49,465 bases of DNA, taken from contig DATKAN010000049.1 of NCBI GenBank assembly GCA_035498035.1, positions 1 to 49,465 on the forward strand, written 5' to 3'. This document shows positions 1 to 8,538 of the stretch, in pieces. Each line of letters opens with the position of its first letter. Within the stretch, counting starts at the first letter, position 1. Under the pieces are notes generated by a model. The model saw only the letters and a list, made by a program, of their open reading frames with translations. It ran no database searches and was not told the DNA's origin. A program made the position numbers and the translations under genes. This stretch comes from Nitrospiria bacterium (GTDB lineage: Bacteria; Nitrospirota; Nitrospiria; JACQBZ01).

Positions 1-745
<745 letters not shown>

Positions 746-783
746 ATCCGGCGCGTCCTTTCTATGATTAATAGTCTCACACA

Positions 784-815
784 AACAAAAAACCGCACCA
801 GAATCGGGTGCGGTT
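784..815 (-). terminator. Intrinsic terminator of the thiC leader
   Basis: On the minus strand the arms AACCGCACC and GGTGCGGTT form a 9-bp stem around a short loop, followed by TTTTTTGTTTGT. It lies between the TPP aptamer and the thiC start. It is therefore the likely expression platform: TPP binding would favour this hairpin and stop transcription. An alternative anti-terminator pairing was not worked out. Confidence 0.85.
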
Positions 816-829
816 CTAAGGAATCAAGC

Positions 830-921
830 CATTTCGCTTCCCTTCGCTGGCATTATCCAGAGCAGGTTCAAAGGGTCGCCGCCGATGCGGTCTCTCAGCC
901 CTTCCGGGCGCCCCTCGCGTA
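830..921 (-). promoter_or_regulatory. TPP riboswitch (THI element) upstream of thiC
   Basis: The minus strand carries the conserved THI-box segments in order: GGGGCGCCC, then GGCTGAGA, then ACCCTTTGAACCTG, TCTGGATAATGCCAGCG and AAGGGAA. These match the thiamine pyrophosphate aptamer. It is followed by an intrinsic terminator and thiC, the classical arrangement. The rest of the stretch up to the next gene at 1057 shows no further clear feature. Confidence 0.97.
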
Positions 922-1056
922 TATGGTAGGATTATAGGATGGTGATCAAAGCTTAGTCAATCGAAACTTTTTAAGCCTATTTTTTCTCCTTCACGGCGTA
1001 ACCGTAATGATAGTCCGAAGCCACTCGTGCCTTGATCCCTCTGGCCTCCTCTCGCC

Positions 1057-4002
1057 CTACGGCACGGTGATCTGGGAGCCGGAGCAGAGCGTGTTGTTCC
1101 CCTCATCTGTCTCGACCACCTGATTTAACGAATCAGCGATCGTGCACACGTAGTAATCTCCTGACGGGGTTGTGCCGGGAACTGTCAGACTGGTGGTACC
1201 CGGACTTGAAGCCCCCGTCCCCAGCGAACTCACCACCGGCGTTGTTGTGATCGCCACATCCTGGGTACTCCCGTCGGCGTTGACCGAAAGGTAAAAGCCG
1301 ATCCGAAACGCCCCGCTTGCAGCCCCCGAGTTGTTCACCGTGGTCGTTACCGACAGCGTCCCACCTTTAGTCGCCGTCCCCGAATTCGGCGTCACGTCGG
1401 TCATGCTCAGATCCGGAAGGGTCACCTGGATCGTCCCACCCGTGCACAGGCTGTTGTTCCCCTCATCCCCCTCGGGTAAAGTATGTCCGCTATCGGCCTC
1501 CGCACAGACATAGTACGTTCCTAATGCCGTGGTGGAAGGTATTGTTAACGTGGTCGAGGCGGCACTGGTGGCGCCGGCTCCCAAGGAGCTCAACGTCCGC
1601 GTGGCCGTGATCGCCACATCGTGGCTCACCCCGTCCGTGGAAAGGTAAAAGCCGATCTTAAAGCTGCCGGCCGAGAAGCCGCCTTGGTTCTTCACGCTGT
1701 TGGATAGGGATAGCATCTTGTCCGGGGCGATCACGGTCGTAGCAGTCGACACGGCCGTCATGACCAAATCAGCCTTCGGCAGCGTGACCGTACCCGTACT
1801 GCACAGGGCGTTGTTCGCCTCATTTGTCTCAGCCACCTGATTGACCGAATCGGCCATGGCGCAAAGATTATAGGTACCGCCCGGTACAATTGATGGAATC
1901 GGAAGGTTGGTTGTTGCGGTATTGGAAGCCCCCGCTCCAAGCGATATCACCACACGAATCGTCGGGATCACGACATCGTCCCCGTTCCCATAGATATTAT
2001 CGGTGGAAAGATGATAGGCAATCCTAAAGACTCCGCTCGATGTCCCTTGGTTGCTCACCGTGTCGGTCACCGACAGAGTGCCCCCTTGGTTAGCAATCGA
2101 AGCATTGGGCGATATTGACGTCATCGTCAGGTCAGGCTGGTTCGGCACCGTTATCACCACCACGTCATCGGGACTGCCGGCGAGTCCCTTTGCATCGGTC
2201 ACGACCAGGCGGACCATGTAAATGCCGGGAAGATCGGCCGGGAACGACGGATTCACCGCGGTCGGATTGGTCAGGGTGGGCGCGCTGCCGACCGGTTTCG
2301 AGATGATGGTCCAGGCGTAGGTGAGCGGATAATTGCCGTCTGGGTCCGTGCTGCCGCTGCCATCCAGCGTGACCGTGTTGCCCGGGTACACGGATTGGTC
2401 GGGCCCGGCATTCGCCACGGGTATCAAATTGGTCCAGGCAAGATTGGAGGTGTAGGTTATATTGCAGCGGCGATCATTCAAGGTGAGATACACATACTCC
2501 GGGGGCGCCACGCCCTTCGGCTCCGCAAACCACAGGGCATCTTTCAGCAAGGATGCGGAATTGAGCGAGCAGAATCCATAGACATACGTTTTCTCCTGGC
2601 TGTAGATATTCGCCCAGGTGCGCGAAGCGTTGGTATTCAGGCCGCAGGCGGGAAGATCCGGCGCGGCCGCAAACAAGTCATCCGGGAACGCCGACCAGTT
2701 GGCTACCCCCAACTGATAGCGGCTGAATTCCGCTCCGTCGACCGTCACATCTTCCTTGCCCGTCACGCTGAGATCCGGGGGCGGCAAAGCGGGATAGCAG
2801 CCAGCGGCCTCACAGGCATCGCCCACTCCGTCGCCGTCAGCGTCGGCTTGGTCCGGATTGGCAACCATCGGACAGTTGTCGACGGCGGTGCACACGGTGT
2901 CGCCGTCGACGTCCCCGCCGAGCGCGGCGCAGGGGTCCGGCGGGACGAAGACGAGGTCCGTGACGTAGATGTCCTCGTTGCCTCCGCGCGTGTCGACGTA
3001 GGCCACCGACGCGCCGAACACGTCGTCGAGGTACTGGTCGGCCGGGTCGGTGGTCACCTGGAAGGTCTCGCCGGTGGAGAGCCGGTAGACGAAGATGTCG
3101 AGGTTGCCGGTGAGGTTCGACTCGTAGGCGATGAGGTCACCGTCGATGGTCGGGTGGTAGTTCCCGGCGCCGTTGTCCGCGATGACGCGCTCCTCGGCGG
3201 TGTCCATGTTGCGGGCCACGATGCGGGTGCTCGCGACGCCCTTGTCCTGGGCCATCCAGACCACCCAGGGGCCGCTCGTGGAGATCTCCGTCTCATTAGT
3301 GTTCGGCGAGGCCGTCAAGGTGACGGGAACCCCCGCGGTGAGGTCGTAGGCCGCGGCCTCATAGGACGTCGTTCCTCGCTCCGACCAGACGACGAACCGG
3401 TCGCCGATCTCGACGTTGTAGGTCGGCGGGGTGGGGCCGCCGATGACCTCGGCGGTCTTGCTCGTTCCCAGCCAGGTCAGGTCGAACAGCATGACCTGCG
3501 TCGCGCTGGCACCGCCCTCACGCCACACCACCTTGGTGCCACTGATGCGCGGCTCCAGGATGATGGTCGCGCTCCCCAGCGGCCACCGGAGCGTGGTCGA
3601 GATCTGGTACACCATGATGCGTCCGGAGACCGAGGTCGTGCTGACGTACTCGGTGTAGACGATGTAGTCGCCGCTCACGTCGTTGAGCTGGTTGTCCTGC
3701 GCGCCGCTCGTGACCTGCACGGGCGCGCCGAACGGCGCGCCGCCCGCTAGCCGCTGGTACCAGATGTCGCCCTTGCCGAAGGAGTTGTCGGGCAGCCGCT
3801 CTCTCTTCGTGTAGACGACGAGCTCACCGAGCCCGTCGAGGCCGAGCCGGGGCGTCGTCTCCCAGCTCGTGCCGGGCGTCACCGCGTACTCGTGCGTCTG
3901 CAGCGTGTCCGCGAATGCGAGACCGGCAACTGCGAACCCAAAGGTGAAGCTACACAAAAATGAGAAGAAAAAGAGCCTGATCATACCGTCGCGCAGCTTC
4001 AT
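1057..4002 (-). CDS. Large secreted protein: beta-propeller, TSP3, PKD and three CARDB domains
   Basis: Start chosen at the ATG at 4002 (MKLRDGMIRLF) because AAGGAGG lies five bases upstream; this gives 981 residues. A signal peptide covers about 1-32, ending AFA. Residues 33-355 form TolB/WD40-like propeller blades (repeats of the type GDLIAYESNLTGNLDIFVY). Residues about 359-395 carry a calcium-binding thrombospondin type 3 repeat (DVDGDTVCTAVDNCP, DADGDGVGDACE). A Cys-containing segment follows, then a PKD domain at about 525-617 (ANAGPDQSVYPG, LDGSGSTDPDG). Three CARDB domains follow from 620 (PDLTMTSIS, ADLVMTAVS, PDLSMTDVT), encoded by diverged DNA repeats of about 355 bp. CARDB and PKD domains are common in extracellular adhesion or matrix proteins, so a cell-surface or secreted role is inferred. 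The propeller part has strikingly GC-rich third positions unlike the rest. No enzymatic motif is seen. Confidence 0.85.
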   Translation of the reverse strand: MKLRDGMIRLFFFSFLCSFTFGFAVAGLAFADTLQTHEYAVTPGTSWETTPRLGLDGLGELVVYTKRERLPDNSFGKGDIWYQRLAGGAPFGAPVQVTSGAQDNQLNDVSGDYIVYTEYVSTTSVSGRIMVYQISTTLRWPLGSATIILEPRISGTKVVWREGGASATQVMLFDLTWLGTSKTAEVIGGPTPPTYNVEIGDRFVVWSERGTTSYEAAAYDLTAGVPVTLTASPNTNETEISTSGPWVVWMAQDKGVASTRIVARNMDTAEERVIADNGAGNYHPTIDGDLIAYESNLTGNLDIFVYRLSTGETFQVTTDPADQYLDDVFGASVAYVDTRGGNEDIYVTDLVFVPPDPCAALGGDVDGDTVCTAVDNCPMVANPDQADADGDGVGDACEAAGCYPALPPPDLSVTGKEDVTVDGAEFSRYQLGVANWSAFPDDLFAAAPDLPACGLNTNASRTWANIYSQEKTYVYGFCSLNSASLLKDALWFAEPKGVAPPEYVYLTLNDRRCNITYTSNLAWTNLIPVANAGPDQSVYPGNTVTLDGSGSTDPDGNYPLTYAWTIISKPVGSAPTLTNPTAVNPSFPADLPGIYMVRLVVTDAKGLAGSPDDVVVITVPNQPDLTMTSISPNASIANQGGTLSVTDTVSNQGTSSGVFRIAYHLSTDNIYGNGDDVVIPTIRVVISLGAGASNTATTNLPIPSIVPGGTYNLCAMADSVNQVAETNEANNALCSTGTVTLPKADLVMTAVSTATTVIAPDKMLSLSNSVKNQGGFSAGSFKIGFYLSTDGVSHDVAITATRTLSSLGAGATSAASTTLTIPSTTALGTYYVCAEADSGHTLPEGDEGNNSLCTGGTIQVTLPDLSMTDVTPNSGTATKGGTLSVTTTVNNSGAASGAFRIGFYLSVNADGSTQDVAITTTPVVSSLGTGASSPGTTSLTVPGTTPSGDYYVCTIADSLNQVVETDEGNNTLCSGSQITVP

Positions 4003-4120
4003 GGGAGCCTCCTTATCAAGGTTGGATAGCAATGGGGTAATCGTGTCGTAACGAAATGGTTCCCGCCTTCATTTAACTATGTTGAGGCGCCATGTCCCGA
4101 TCTGCTCGTAAAACATTGCC

Positions 4121-4166
4121 AAAAATACAAAAGCCTTCCTCCGAACCCCAGCTCAGAAGAAGGCTT
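4121..4166 (-). terminator. Strong intrinsic terminator between two secreted-protein genes
   Basis: On the minus strand AAGCCTTCTTCTG pairs with CGGAGGAAGGCTT (13 bp allowing G-U) around a 10-nt loop, then TTGTATTTTT follows. It stands about 290 bases after the stop of the gene ending at 4455 and about 120 bases before the start at 4002. It could end the upstream transcript or act as an attenuator for the downstream gene. Confidence 0.75.
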
Positions 4167-4330
4167 GCTTTGTTAAACCGATTACCGACCCGCCATGGAG
4201 CGTACACGGATTCCGCCGCTAGAGAAGTCTAAACACCGCATCATGGCTAATCACAGGTGGCCCAATGAAACCTGTGCGGGGTGCTTGGCTTCTAAGATAA
4301 GCGTTCTTTTCAGCTTATGGAGAAAATTTG
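4167..4330 (-). ncRNA. Candidate structured RNA or leader of unknown type
   Basis: The 452-base stretch 4003-4454 holds no convincing gene. On the minus strand it contains, in order: a TAAGC/GCTTA hairpin (4298-4317 region); an outer pair AGAAG/CTTCT; a stem CACC-CGCA/TGCGGTG; and inside it an ACAGGT/ACCTGT hairpin. Single-stranded segments and the strong terminator at 4121-4166 follow. The arrangement resembles an aptamer plus terminator in front of the secreted CARDB gene, but I could not match it to cyclic-di-GMP, cobalamin, 6S or other families I know. The pairing was done by eye and covariation is untested. Confidence 0.3.
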
Positions 4331-4454
4331 AGAACTGAACGGACTGACTTCAACATATTTTATGGAGAATGTCAACTACCCAAAAGTGGCATATATTGGG
4401 GTCTTTGGCGTATTCATGTACGATGGAACGGCATCAACGGAGGTCGTTTCTTTG

Positions 4455-5216
4455 TCACTGCACCAAGATCCATGTAAGCCGCTCGCCGTAGAACTCGGCC
4501 TGGATCTTATCGCCTTTTTTAAGATCCGACTTGGTCAGGACCTTGTCGCCCTTCATAATCATGCTGCCCTCGTCCAGAATGATCTGGATCGGCCCCTGCT
4601 CCTTGGTGTTCAGCGAGACGAGGTTCAAGGTGGGATGAACTCCGGTCACGGTTCCGTTCAGGCGTTGACTTCCGTTGGTCGTACCCCGCCAGATGGCGCT
4701 CAGGTTGATTTCGCGGATCGGATTTCCGTCCTTGGGCGTCTCCCCGGATGTTTTGAAGAATAGACGGTTTCCGAGGCGGGGGCACGGGACGCCTTCGACG
4801 GAAATATATTTATAGACCCATACCACGTACTGGGTACCCGGTTCCAGGGGATCCTCCGGCGTAATGACCATCTGAGCTCCGTGCCACTGCACTGTCCCCC
4901 CTACGCCCGATTCGCTGGTGAGCAGCCGGCCGAGCTTGTAGCGGCCTCCGGCGATATTGACCGCGTTCAGAAAGGGCCTGAAATCGTAAGGGGCCGTCGA
5001 GGGCTTGCCGGTTTTGGGATCGGTATAAGGGATCATATCGACGGCGCGATCGAGCGCCAGCACGATGGGCGCCTTGGGATCGTGCGCCGCCACATTCATA
5101 TTCGCGCCGACCATGATGATCGGGGGCGTTGGACAGCCCGTCGCCGCCCAGGCCGTATCCAGAACGGACAACAGGAACATTCCGATTAAAAATCCTCGTA
5201 TCAGGAACTGCTTCAT
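4455..5216 (-). CDS. Secreted protein with bacterial Ig-like domain and C-terminal small beta domain
   Basis: The start at 5216 (MKQFLIRGFLIG) follows AAAGGAGG and gives 253 residues. The signal peptide MKQFLIRGFLIGMFLLSVL ends near AWA at residue 24. The middle (about 40-160) resembles SbsA-type Ig-like domains: it has IVLALDRAVDMI early and MVITPEDPLEPGTQYVVWV later. The last about 65 residues (GTVTGVHPTLNLVSLN, LKKGDKIQAEFYGERLTWIL) look like a small beta-barrel, similar in feel to DUF5666-type domains. It is expected in the periplasm or outside the cell. No catalytic motif is seen and its function is unknown. The ABC exporter genes lie upstream on the same strand, but no link is shown. 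Confidence 0.7.
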   Translation of the reverse strand: MKQFLIRGFLIGMFLLSVLDTAWAATGCPTPPIIMVGANMNVAAHDPKAPIVLALDRAVDMIPYTDPKTGKPSTAPYDFRPFLNAVNIAGGRYKLGRLLTSESGVGGTVQWHGAQMVITPEDPLEPGTQYVVWVYKYISVEGVPCPRLGNRLFFKTSGETPKDGNPIREINLSAIWRGTTNGSQRLNGTVTGVHPTLNLVSLNTKEQGPIQIILDEGSMIMKGDKVLTKSDLKKGDKIQAEFYGERLTWILVQ

Positions 5217-5278
5217 CGATGGCACCTCCTTTAGGGCGGATAATTTAGCACAACGCACCGAAGCGTCTAAAACAAAAT

Positions 5279-6070
5279 TTACTCCCCCGCCCGGACCAGA
5301 AGCCCCTTCATCTTGACCACCCGAAACATCCCGTTAAAAAACAGGACGGCGGCCGTAATGTAAACGACATTGAGACCGGTGGCCCACACCAACTCATGGA
5401 CCGGGAAGGTCTTTGTTTCGATCACCGCCCTCATTCCCTCGAACACATGGGAGGCCGGGATGCCGGTCGCGATCGTCTGAAGGAAAGGCGGAAGGACCGT
5501 TACGGGATAGAAAACAGCCGAGACCGGCTGGAACAAGAACGCCAAGCCCCACGCGAGGACTTCGGCCTCCTGTCCGAAACGAAGGATGATCGCCGTGGTG
5601 AAGATTCCGATCGCCCAACCTGTCGCGACCAGATTGATCGCAAAGGGAATCAGCGAAACGCCAATCATGAAAAGGTTGAACGAATAGAGCAGGTAGGCCA
5701 GTCCGACCGTCACAAAAGCAGCCCCGAGGACCTTGATGACGCTGACCAGCATCGTGGCCGACAGGAATTCCCCCACCCGCAGCGGGCTGACGAAAAGGTT
5801 GAGGAGATTCCGGGACCAGATCTCCTCGAGGAACGAGATGCAGATACCCTGCTGGGCGCGGAACAGGATGTCCCAGAGAATGAGCGCGCCGAGAAAAAAG
5901 GCGACGAAGGCCGGAAGCCCTTCTTTGTATCGGGCGAGGTACAACGTGATGAAGCCCCAGACCAACAGATCCAGCAGCGGCCAGTAGACGATCTCCATGA
6001 TCCGCTGCGGGCTGCGTTTGTACAGCATGAGGTGGCGGTTCACGACGGCCAGGATGCGATGCAGCTTCAT
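5279..6070 (-). CDS. ABC-2 type transporter permease
   Basis: 263 residues with about six hydrophobic helices. After an amphipathic N-terminus (MKLHRILAVVNRHLMLYKRS) the helices include WPLLDLLVWGFITLYLA, AFVAFFLGALILWDILF, VLGAAFVTVGLAYLLYSF, VATGWAIGIFTTAIILRFG and the late ITAAVLFFNGMF. The motif GIPASHVFEGMRAV before the last helix is typical of ABC-2 permeases. It would form the inner-membrane half of an exporter with the ATPase encoded 189 bases upstream. Substrate (polysaccharide, drug or other) cannot be told from sequence. The spacer between the two genes contains a strong hairpin but no gene. Confidence 0.92.
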   Translation of the reverse strand: MKLHRILAVVNRHLMLYKRSPQRIMEIVYWPLLDLLVWGFITLYLARYKEGLPAFVAFFLGALILWDILFRAQQGICISFLEEIWSRNLLNLFVSPLRVGEFLSATMLVSVIKVLGAAFVTVGLAYLLYSFNLFMIGVSLIPFAINLVATGWAIGIFTTAIILRFGQEAEVLAWGLAFLFQPVSAVFYPVTVLPPFLQTIATGIPASHVFEGMRAVIETKTFPVHELVWATGLNVVYITAAVLFFNGMFRVVKMKGLLVRAGE

Positions 6071-6134
6071 AGGTCATCCCTTAAGAAGGCCCGAAGCGGA
6101 GGTGTGGAAGAATGGGTCATGCGCCCGAAATTGA

Positions 6135-6184
6135 TAAAAAGGAAAATCCACCGGCCGGCATGTCGTAACGGCGACCTGCCGGCC
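6135..6184 (-). terminator. Hairpin with T-rich tail between ABC ATPase and permease genes
   Basis: GGCCGGCA (6153-6160) pairs with TGCCGGCC (6177-6184), and GTCG/CGAC extends the stem. On the minus strand a T-rich segment (ATTTTCCTTTTTATC) starts a few bases after the stem. It may partly terminate or stabilise the transcript between the two ABC genes, lowering permease relative to ATPase. It could also simply be a REP-like palindrome. Confidence 0.4.
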
Positions 6185-6259
6185 CAAGGAGAATCTGTGC
6201 TAATCCCAAAACCGCTCATCGCATAGGACCCATTCTGGAATCCCTCCGCGAAGGCCTTT

Positions 6260-6997
6260 TCACAGACCCGCTTTACCACGGGCCACCTTCAGAAATACCT
6301 CTTCGAGATCCTCGCCCTGGAAACGATTCAGGATCTCGGCGGGCGTACCGGTCGAGATGATCCGGCCCTTGTTCAGGAAAATGATCCGGTCCGACATCTC
6401 CTCCATCTCTTTCATGTTGTGCGACGTATAGAGAATCGTCAGGCCCGACTCGGCGCGGATGGACTTGAGCAGGGAACGCGTCTTGTCCGCGATATCGGGA
6501 TCCAGGCTGGCCGTCGGCTCATCCAGGAAAAGGATCTTCGGATCGTTCAGGAGCGCTTTGACGAGGGAGACCCGGGTGAGCTGTCCCGTCGACAATTTCC
6601 GGGTCACGGTATCCCGAAGGTGGGAGATCTCGAATACCGACAGTAGATGTTCGATCTTCTCGCGGGCGTTCCGGACCTGATAGAGCTGGGCGAATACCCG
6701 GAGATTCTCCCCGACGGTCAGGGATTGGGGCAGAGAAACATAGGTCGAAGAAAAATTAACCCGGCCCAGGATCTCTTCGCGGTGGCGGCCCAGTTCGAGA
6801 CCGAAGATCCGGATCTGGCCGCCGGTCGGCGTCGTTACGCCCAGGAGCATCTGGATGGTCGTGGTCTTTCCGGCGCCGTTGGGGCCGAGGATCCCGAGGA
6901 TCTCGCCCTGGTAAATTTCGAAGGAGATTCCGTCAACCGCGGTGACGCGTTCGAATCGCTTGGTGAGGTTCCGGACTTCTACGACGGTTTGCGGCAT
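6260..6997 (-). CDS. ABC transporter ATP-binding protein
   Basis: 245 residues with a complete nucleotide-binding domain. Walker A is GPNGAGKT (38-45) and the signature is LSTGQ, a mild variant of LSGGQ. Walker B is ILFLDEPTASLDP and the H-loop is YTSHNMKEMEEM. The fold matches the DrrA/NodI-like ATPases that pair with ABC-2 permeases. It is cytosolic, bound to the permease encoded next on the same strand, and powers export of an unknown substrate. The start at 6997 (MPQTVVEVRNLTKRF) fits family length; its ribosome site is weak. Confidence 0.94.
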   Translation of the reverse strand: MPQTVVEVRNLTKRFERVTAVDGISFEIYQGEILGILGPNGAGKTTTIQMLLGVTTPTGGQIRIFGLELGRHREEILGRVNFSSTYVSLPQSLTVGENLRVFAQLYQVRNAREKIEHLLSVFEISHLRDTVTRKLSTGQLTRVSLVKALLNDPKILFLDEPTASLDPDIADKTRSLLKSIRAESGLTILYTSHNMKEMEEMSDRIIFLNKGRIISTGTPAEILNRFQGEDLEEVFLKVARGKAGL

Positions 6998-7018
6998 GGA
7001 GTGTGATCGAGCCGGGGC

Positions 7019-7489
7019 TTATTTCTTTCGTCCGAAGATCTTGGCGTTCTCCCGCTCGTCATCCGAGAGAATCCGCTGCCAGTCCCTTTTCTTCCGCGGC
7101 GCCTTCCGGAAGGCCTCAAAAATCCCTTTGGCCAGTTCGACGCGGTCGACCCCGGGCGGCGCCACCTGGATATCCATTTGCGCCATGGTCAGGTCGAAAT
7201 CGGTGTCGAGCATCGTCTCCGGGTCCATGCCGTACTCCTGAAGGGTCTGCCGGATCACGCCCGCGTCGACGCCGAAGCGCCGCGCCACGTCGTGTATATT
7301 GGCCGGCCGGTAGGACTTATCCGGCGCAATGGCCAGATGATAGGCGCAAAACAGATCAAAGGGATCGATCCCCGACTTGGGTCCGGAGGGTCGCTGCGCG
7401 GGTCCTCCGCCGCGTTCGGGTCTTCCGCGATCCACCGAAGGCCGACGGCCCCCGCGCTCCCGATACGATCCGTCCTGACGATGTCTCAA
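7019..7489 (-). CDS. Conserved-looking hypothetical protein with HTH-like segment
   Basis: I choose the TTG at 7489 (LRHRQDGSYRERGG), which follows AGAAGGGGG. An upstream ATG at 7540 would have to read through a degenerate copy of repeat R1. The protein has 156 residues. The first about 40 are basic, Gly/Arg-rich and probably disordered. Residues about 45-110 are ordered (DPFDLFCAYHLAIAPDK) and include NIHDVARRFGVDAGVIRQTL, shaped like a helix-turn-helix. The tail is charged (PRKKRDWQRILSDDEREN). It lacks a signal peptide, so it is cytosolic. It sits directly before the ABC ATPase gene; no function is assigned. Confidence 0.7.
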   Translation of the reverse strand: MRHRQDGSYRERGGRRPSVDRGRPERGGGPAQRPSGPKSGIDPFDLFCAYHLAIAPDKSYRPANIHDVARRFGVDAGVIRQTLQEYGMDPETMLDTDFDLTMAQMDIQVAPPGVDRVELAKGIFEAFRKAPRKKRDWQRILSDDERENAKIFGRKK

Positions 7490-7500
7490 GAAACCCCCTT

Positions 7501-7534
7501 CTGTGTTCCAGGGACTCGCATCCCCCCGCCGTTC
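7501..7534 (-). repeat. Degenerate copy of intergenic repeat R1 (copy E)
   Basis: On the minus strand it reads GGCGGGGGGATGCGAGTCCC, resembling the R1 core GGGGGCGACGCGAGCCCCT with several changes. It lies 12 bases before the proposed TTG start at 7489, the same position relative to a gene as the better copies. Confidence 0.4.
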
Positions 7535-7607
7535 ACACATTCGAACGTTCCGGTTTTGCCACTCACGATTTATGTTTCCCGATCCGCTTGCATGGTCCCC
7601 CGGGAAT

Positions 7608-7922
7608 CTACTGGAAGCATCCTAGGATGCTCTCCTCCCGGACCAGGACGAACTCTTCACCGTCCACGTCCACCTTGGTCACACCGTACTTCTCGTACAG
7701 GACATGATCCCCCGGTTTGACCACCGTGGGCACAAATTTCTTCTCGATCACTTTTCCCTTTTTGTCCCGTTCCTCTTTAAAATGACCACTGCCGACGGCC
7801 AGCACCTCCCCTTCCTGGGGTTTTTCCTTGGCCACGTCCGGGATGATGATCCCGCCGGCGGTCTTCTCCTTTTCCGATTTGGGTCGTATCAAGGCCCAGT
7901 CATTCAACGGTCGTATCTTCAT
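7608..7922 (-). CDS. groES: Co-chaperonin GroES (Cpn10)
   Basis: 104 residues starting MKIRPLNDWALIRPKS with AAAGGAGA upstream. Family marks are KTAGGIIIPD (the mobile-loop region that contacts GroEL), GEVLAVGSG and VKPGDHVLYEKYG. The segment after GSG (HFKEERDKKGKVIEKKF) is longer than in Escherichia coli GroES, and the C-terminus ends ILGCFQ. GroES caps the GroEL folding chamber in the cytosol. No groEL is adjacent, which is unusual, since the two usually form one operon. The partner may lie elsewhere, or this could be a second copy. Confidence 0.95.
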   Translation of the reverse strand: MKIRPLNDWALIRPKSEKEKTAGGIIIPDVAKEKPQEGEVLAVGSGHFKEERDKKGKVIEKKFVPTVVKPGDHVLYEKYGVTKVDVDGEEFVLVREESILGCFQ

Positions 7923-7993
7923 TGGAGTCTCCTTTTAATCGCCTTTTTACAGGGGAGATAAGCCTCGCGCCTGCCTAATCAACGGGCACGAGA

Positions 7994-8440
7994 TCAATTC
8001 ACCGGGGCCTCGCGCACCTCCAAGGTCCCCACCATTCCTTTTTCCTTATGGCTCTCGAAAAACAGGAGCTTCTTGTCGCAATAGAATTCCGTTTTCCCGG
8101 CGCCCGTGGGAGTGAATTGGACCGTCACGGTCTTGCCCGCCGGGACCTCCTGGCTCACATTGATGCCCAGCTCCGGAGCTTTGATCACAAAATTATGCGG
8201 AACGATGATCGTCACGCTCTTCAGCGTGAGCTCTACCGAATGGCCCACAGGGACAATCAAACGGTCCGGTTTATAGGAATACGAATCCACCACGATCTCC
8301 GCGCGCGCAACCCCATCGGCGCCGATGGGAATAACCTCCGCGGGGGGCGACGGTTGATTGACCGACGTTTCCGCAGCGGCGCCCGGCGATACGGCCGCCA
8401 GAAAATAGATTCCTATCACCGCGCAGGTCGCTCTTCGCAT
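7994..8440 (-). CDS. Periplasmic cupredoxin-like copper protein
   Basis: 148 residues with a signal peptide (1 to about 22, ending GAAA). A cupredoxin domain follows, with likely type-1 copper ligands His82 (in PHNF), Cys121 (in EFYCDKK), His131 and Met136. The Cys-to-His gap of nine residues is wider than in plastocyanin, so the copper-site geometry may differ. Beta-strand motifs KPDRLIVPVGHSVELTL and VPAGKTVTVQFTPTGAGKTE fit the fold. It probably acts as a periplasmic electron carrier or copper protein. A sigma-70-like promoter lies just upstream, so it may be transcribed alone. The ribosome site is not obvious. Confidence 0.82.
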   Translation of the reverse strand: MRRATCAVIGIYFLAAVSPGAAAETSVNQPSPPAEVIPIGADGVARAEIVVDSYSYKPDRLIVPVGHSVELTLKSVTIIVPHNFVIKAPELGINVSQEVPAGKTVTVQFTPTGAGKTEFYCDKKLLFFESHKEKGMVGTLEVREAPVN

Positions 8441-8479
8441 GAGACCGCAACATTGAAGGTTCGAAGTCGGGTTGGCTTA

Positions 8480-8509
8480 ATTTTATTCCCAACGGCGATG
8501 ATCTGTCAA
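8480..8509 (-). promoter_or_regulatory. Sigma-70-type promoter for the cupredoxin gene
   Basis: Minus strand: TTGACA (8504-8509), an 18-base spacer, then TAAAAT (8480-8485). It lies about 40 bases before the cupredoxin start at 8440 and just after the end of the preceding gene. Confidence 0.6.
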
Positions 8510-8538
8510 TCGCGCATCTATTCTTCTCAAAAATCGCC

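Noticed and set aside
1057-2130. CRISPR-like or other direct repeat array
   Set aside because: The about 355-bp periodicity is explained by three diverged CARDB domains in one reading frame.
2395-3750. 451-residue plus-strand open frame
   Set aside because: It is antisense to the propeller/TSP3 coding region, is rich in Arg/Val/Asp repeats expected from the complement of GC-rich codons, and matches no family.
4170-4330. Cyclic-di-GMP riboswitch or 6S RNA
   Set aside because: The GCACAGG segment recalls the c-di-GMP aptamer, but the GAAA tetraloop and its receptor segment are absent. A 6S-like long rod with complementary ends could not be drawn.
6067-6279. 70-residue minus-strand open frame between the ABC genes
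   Set aside because: It overlaps both neighbours, contains the GGCCGGCA hairpin and has no ribosome site; it is read as intergenic.
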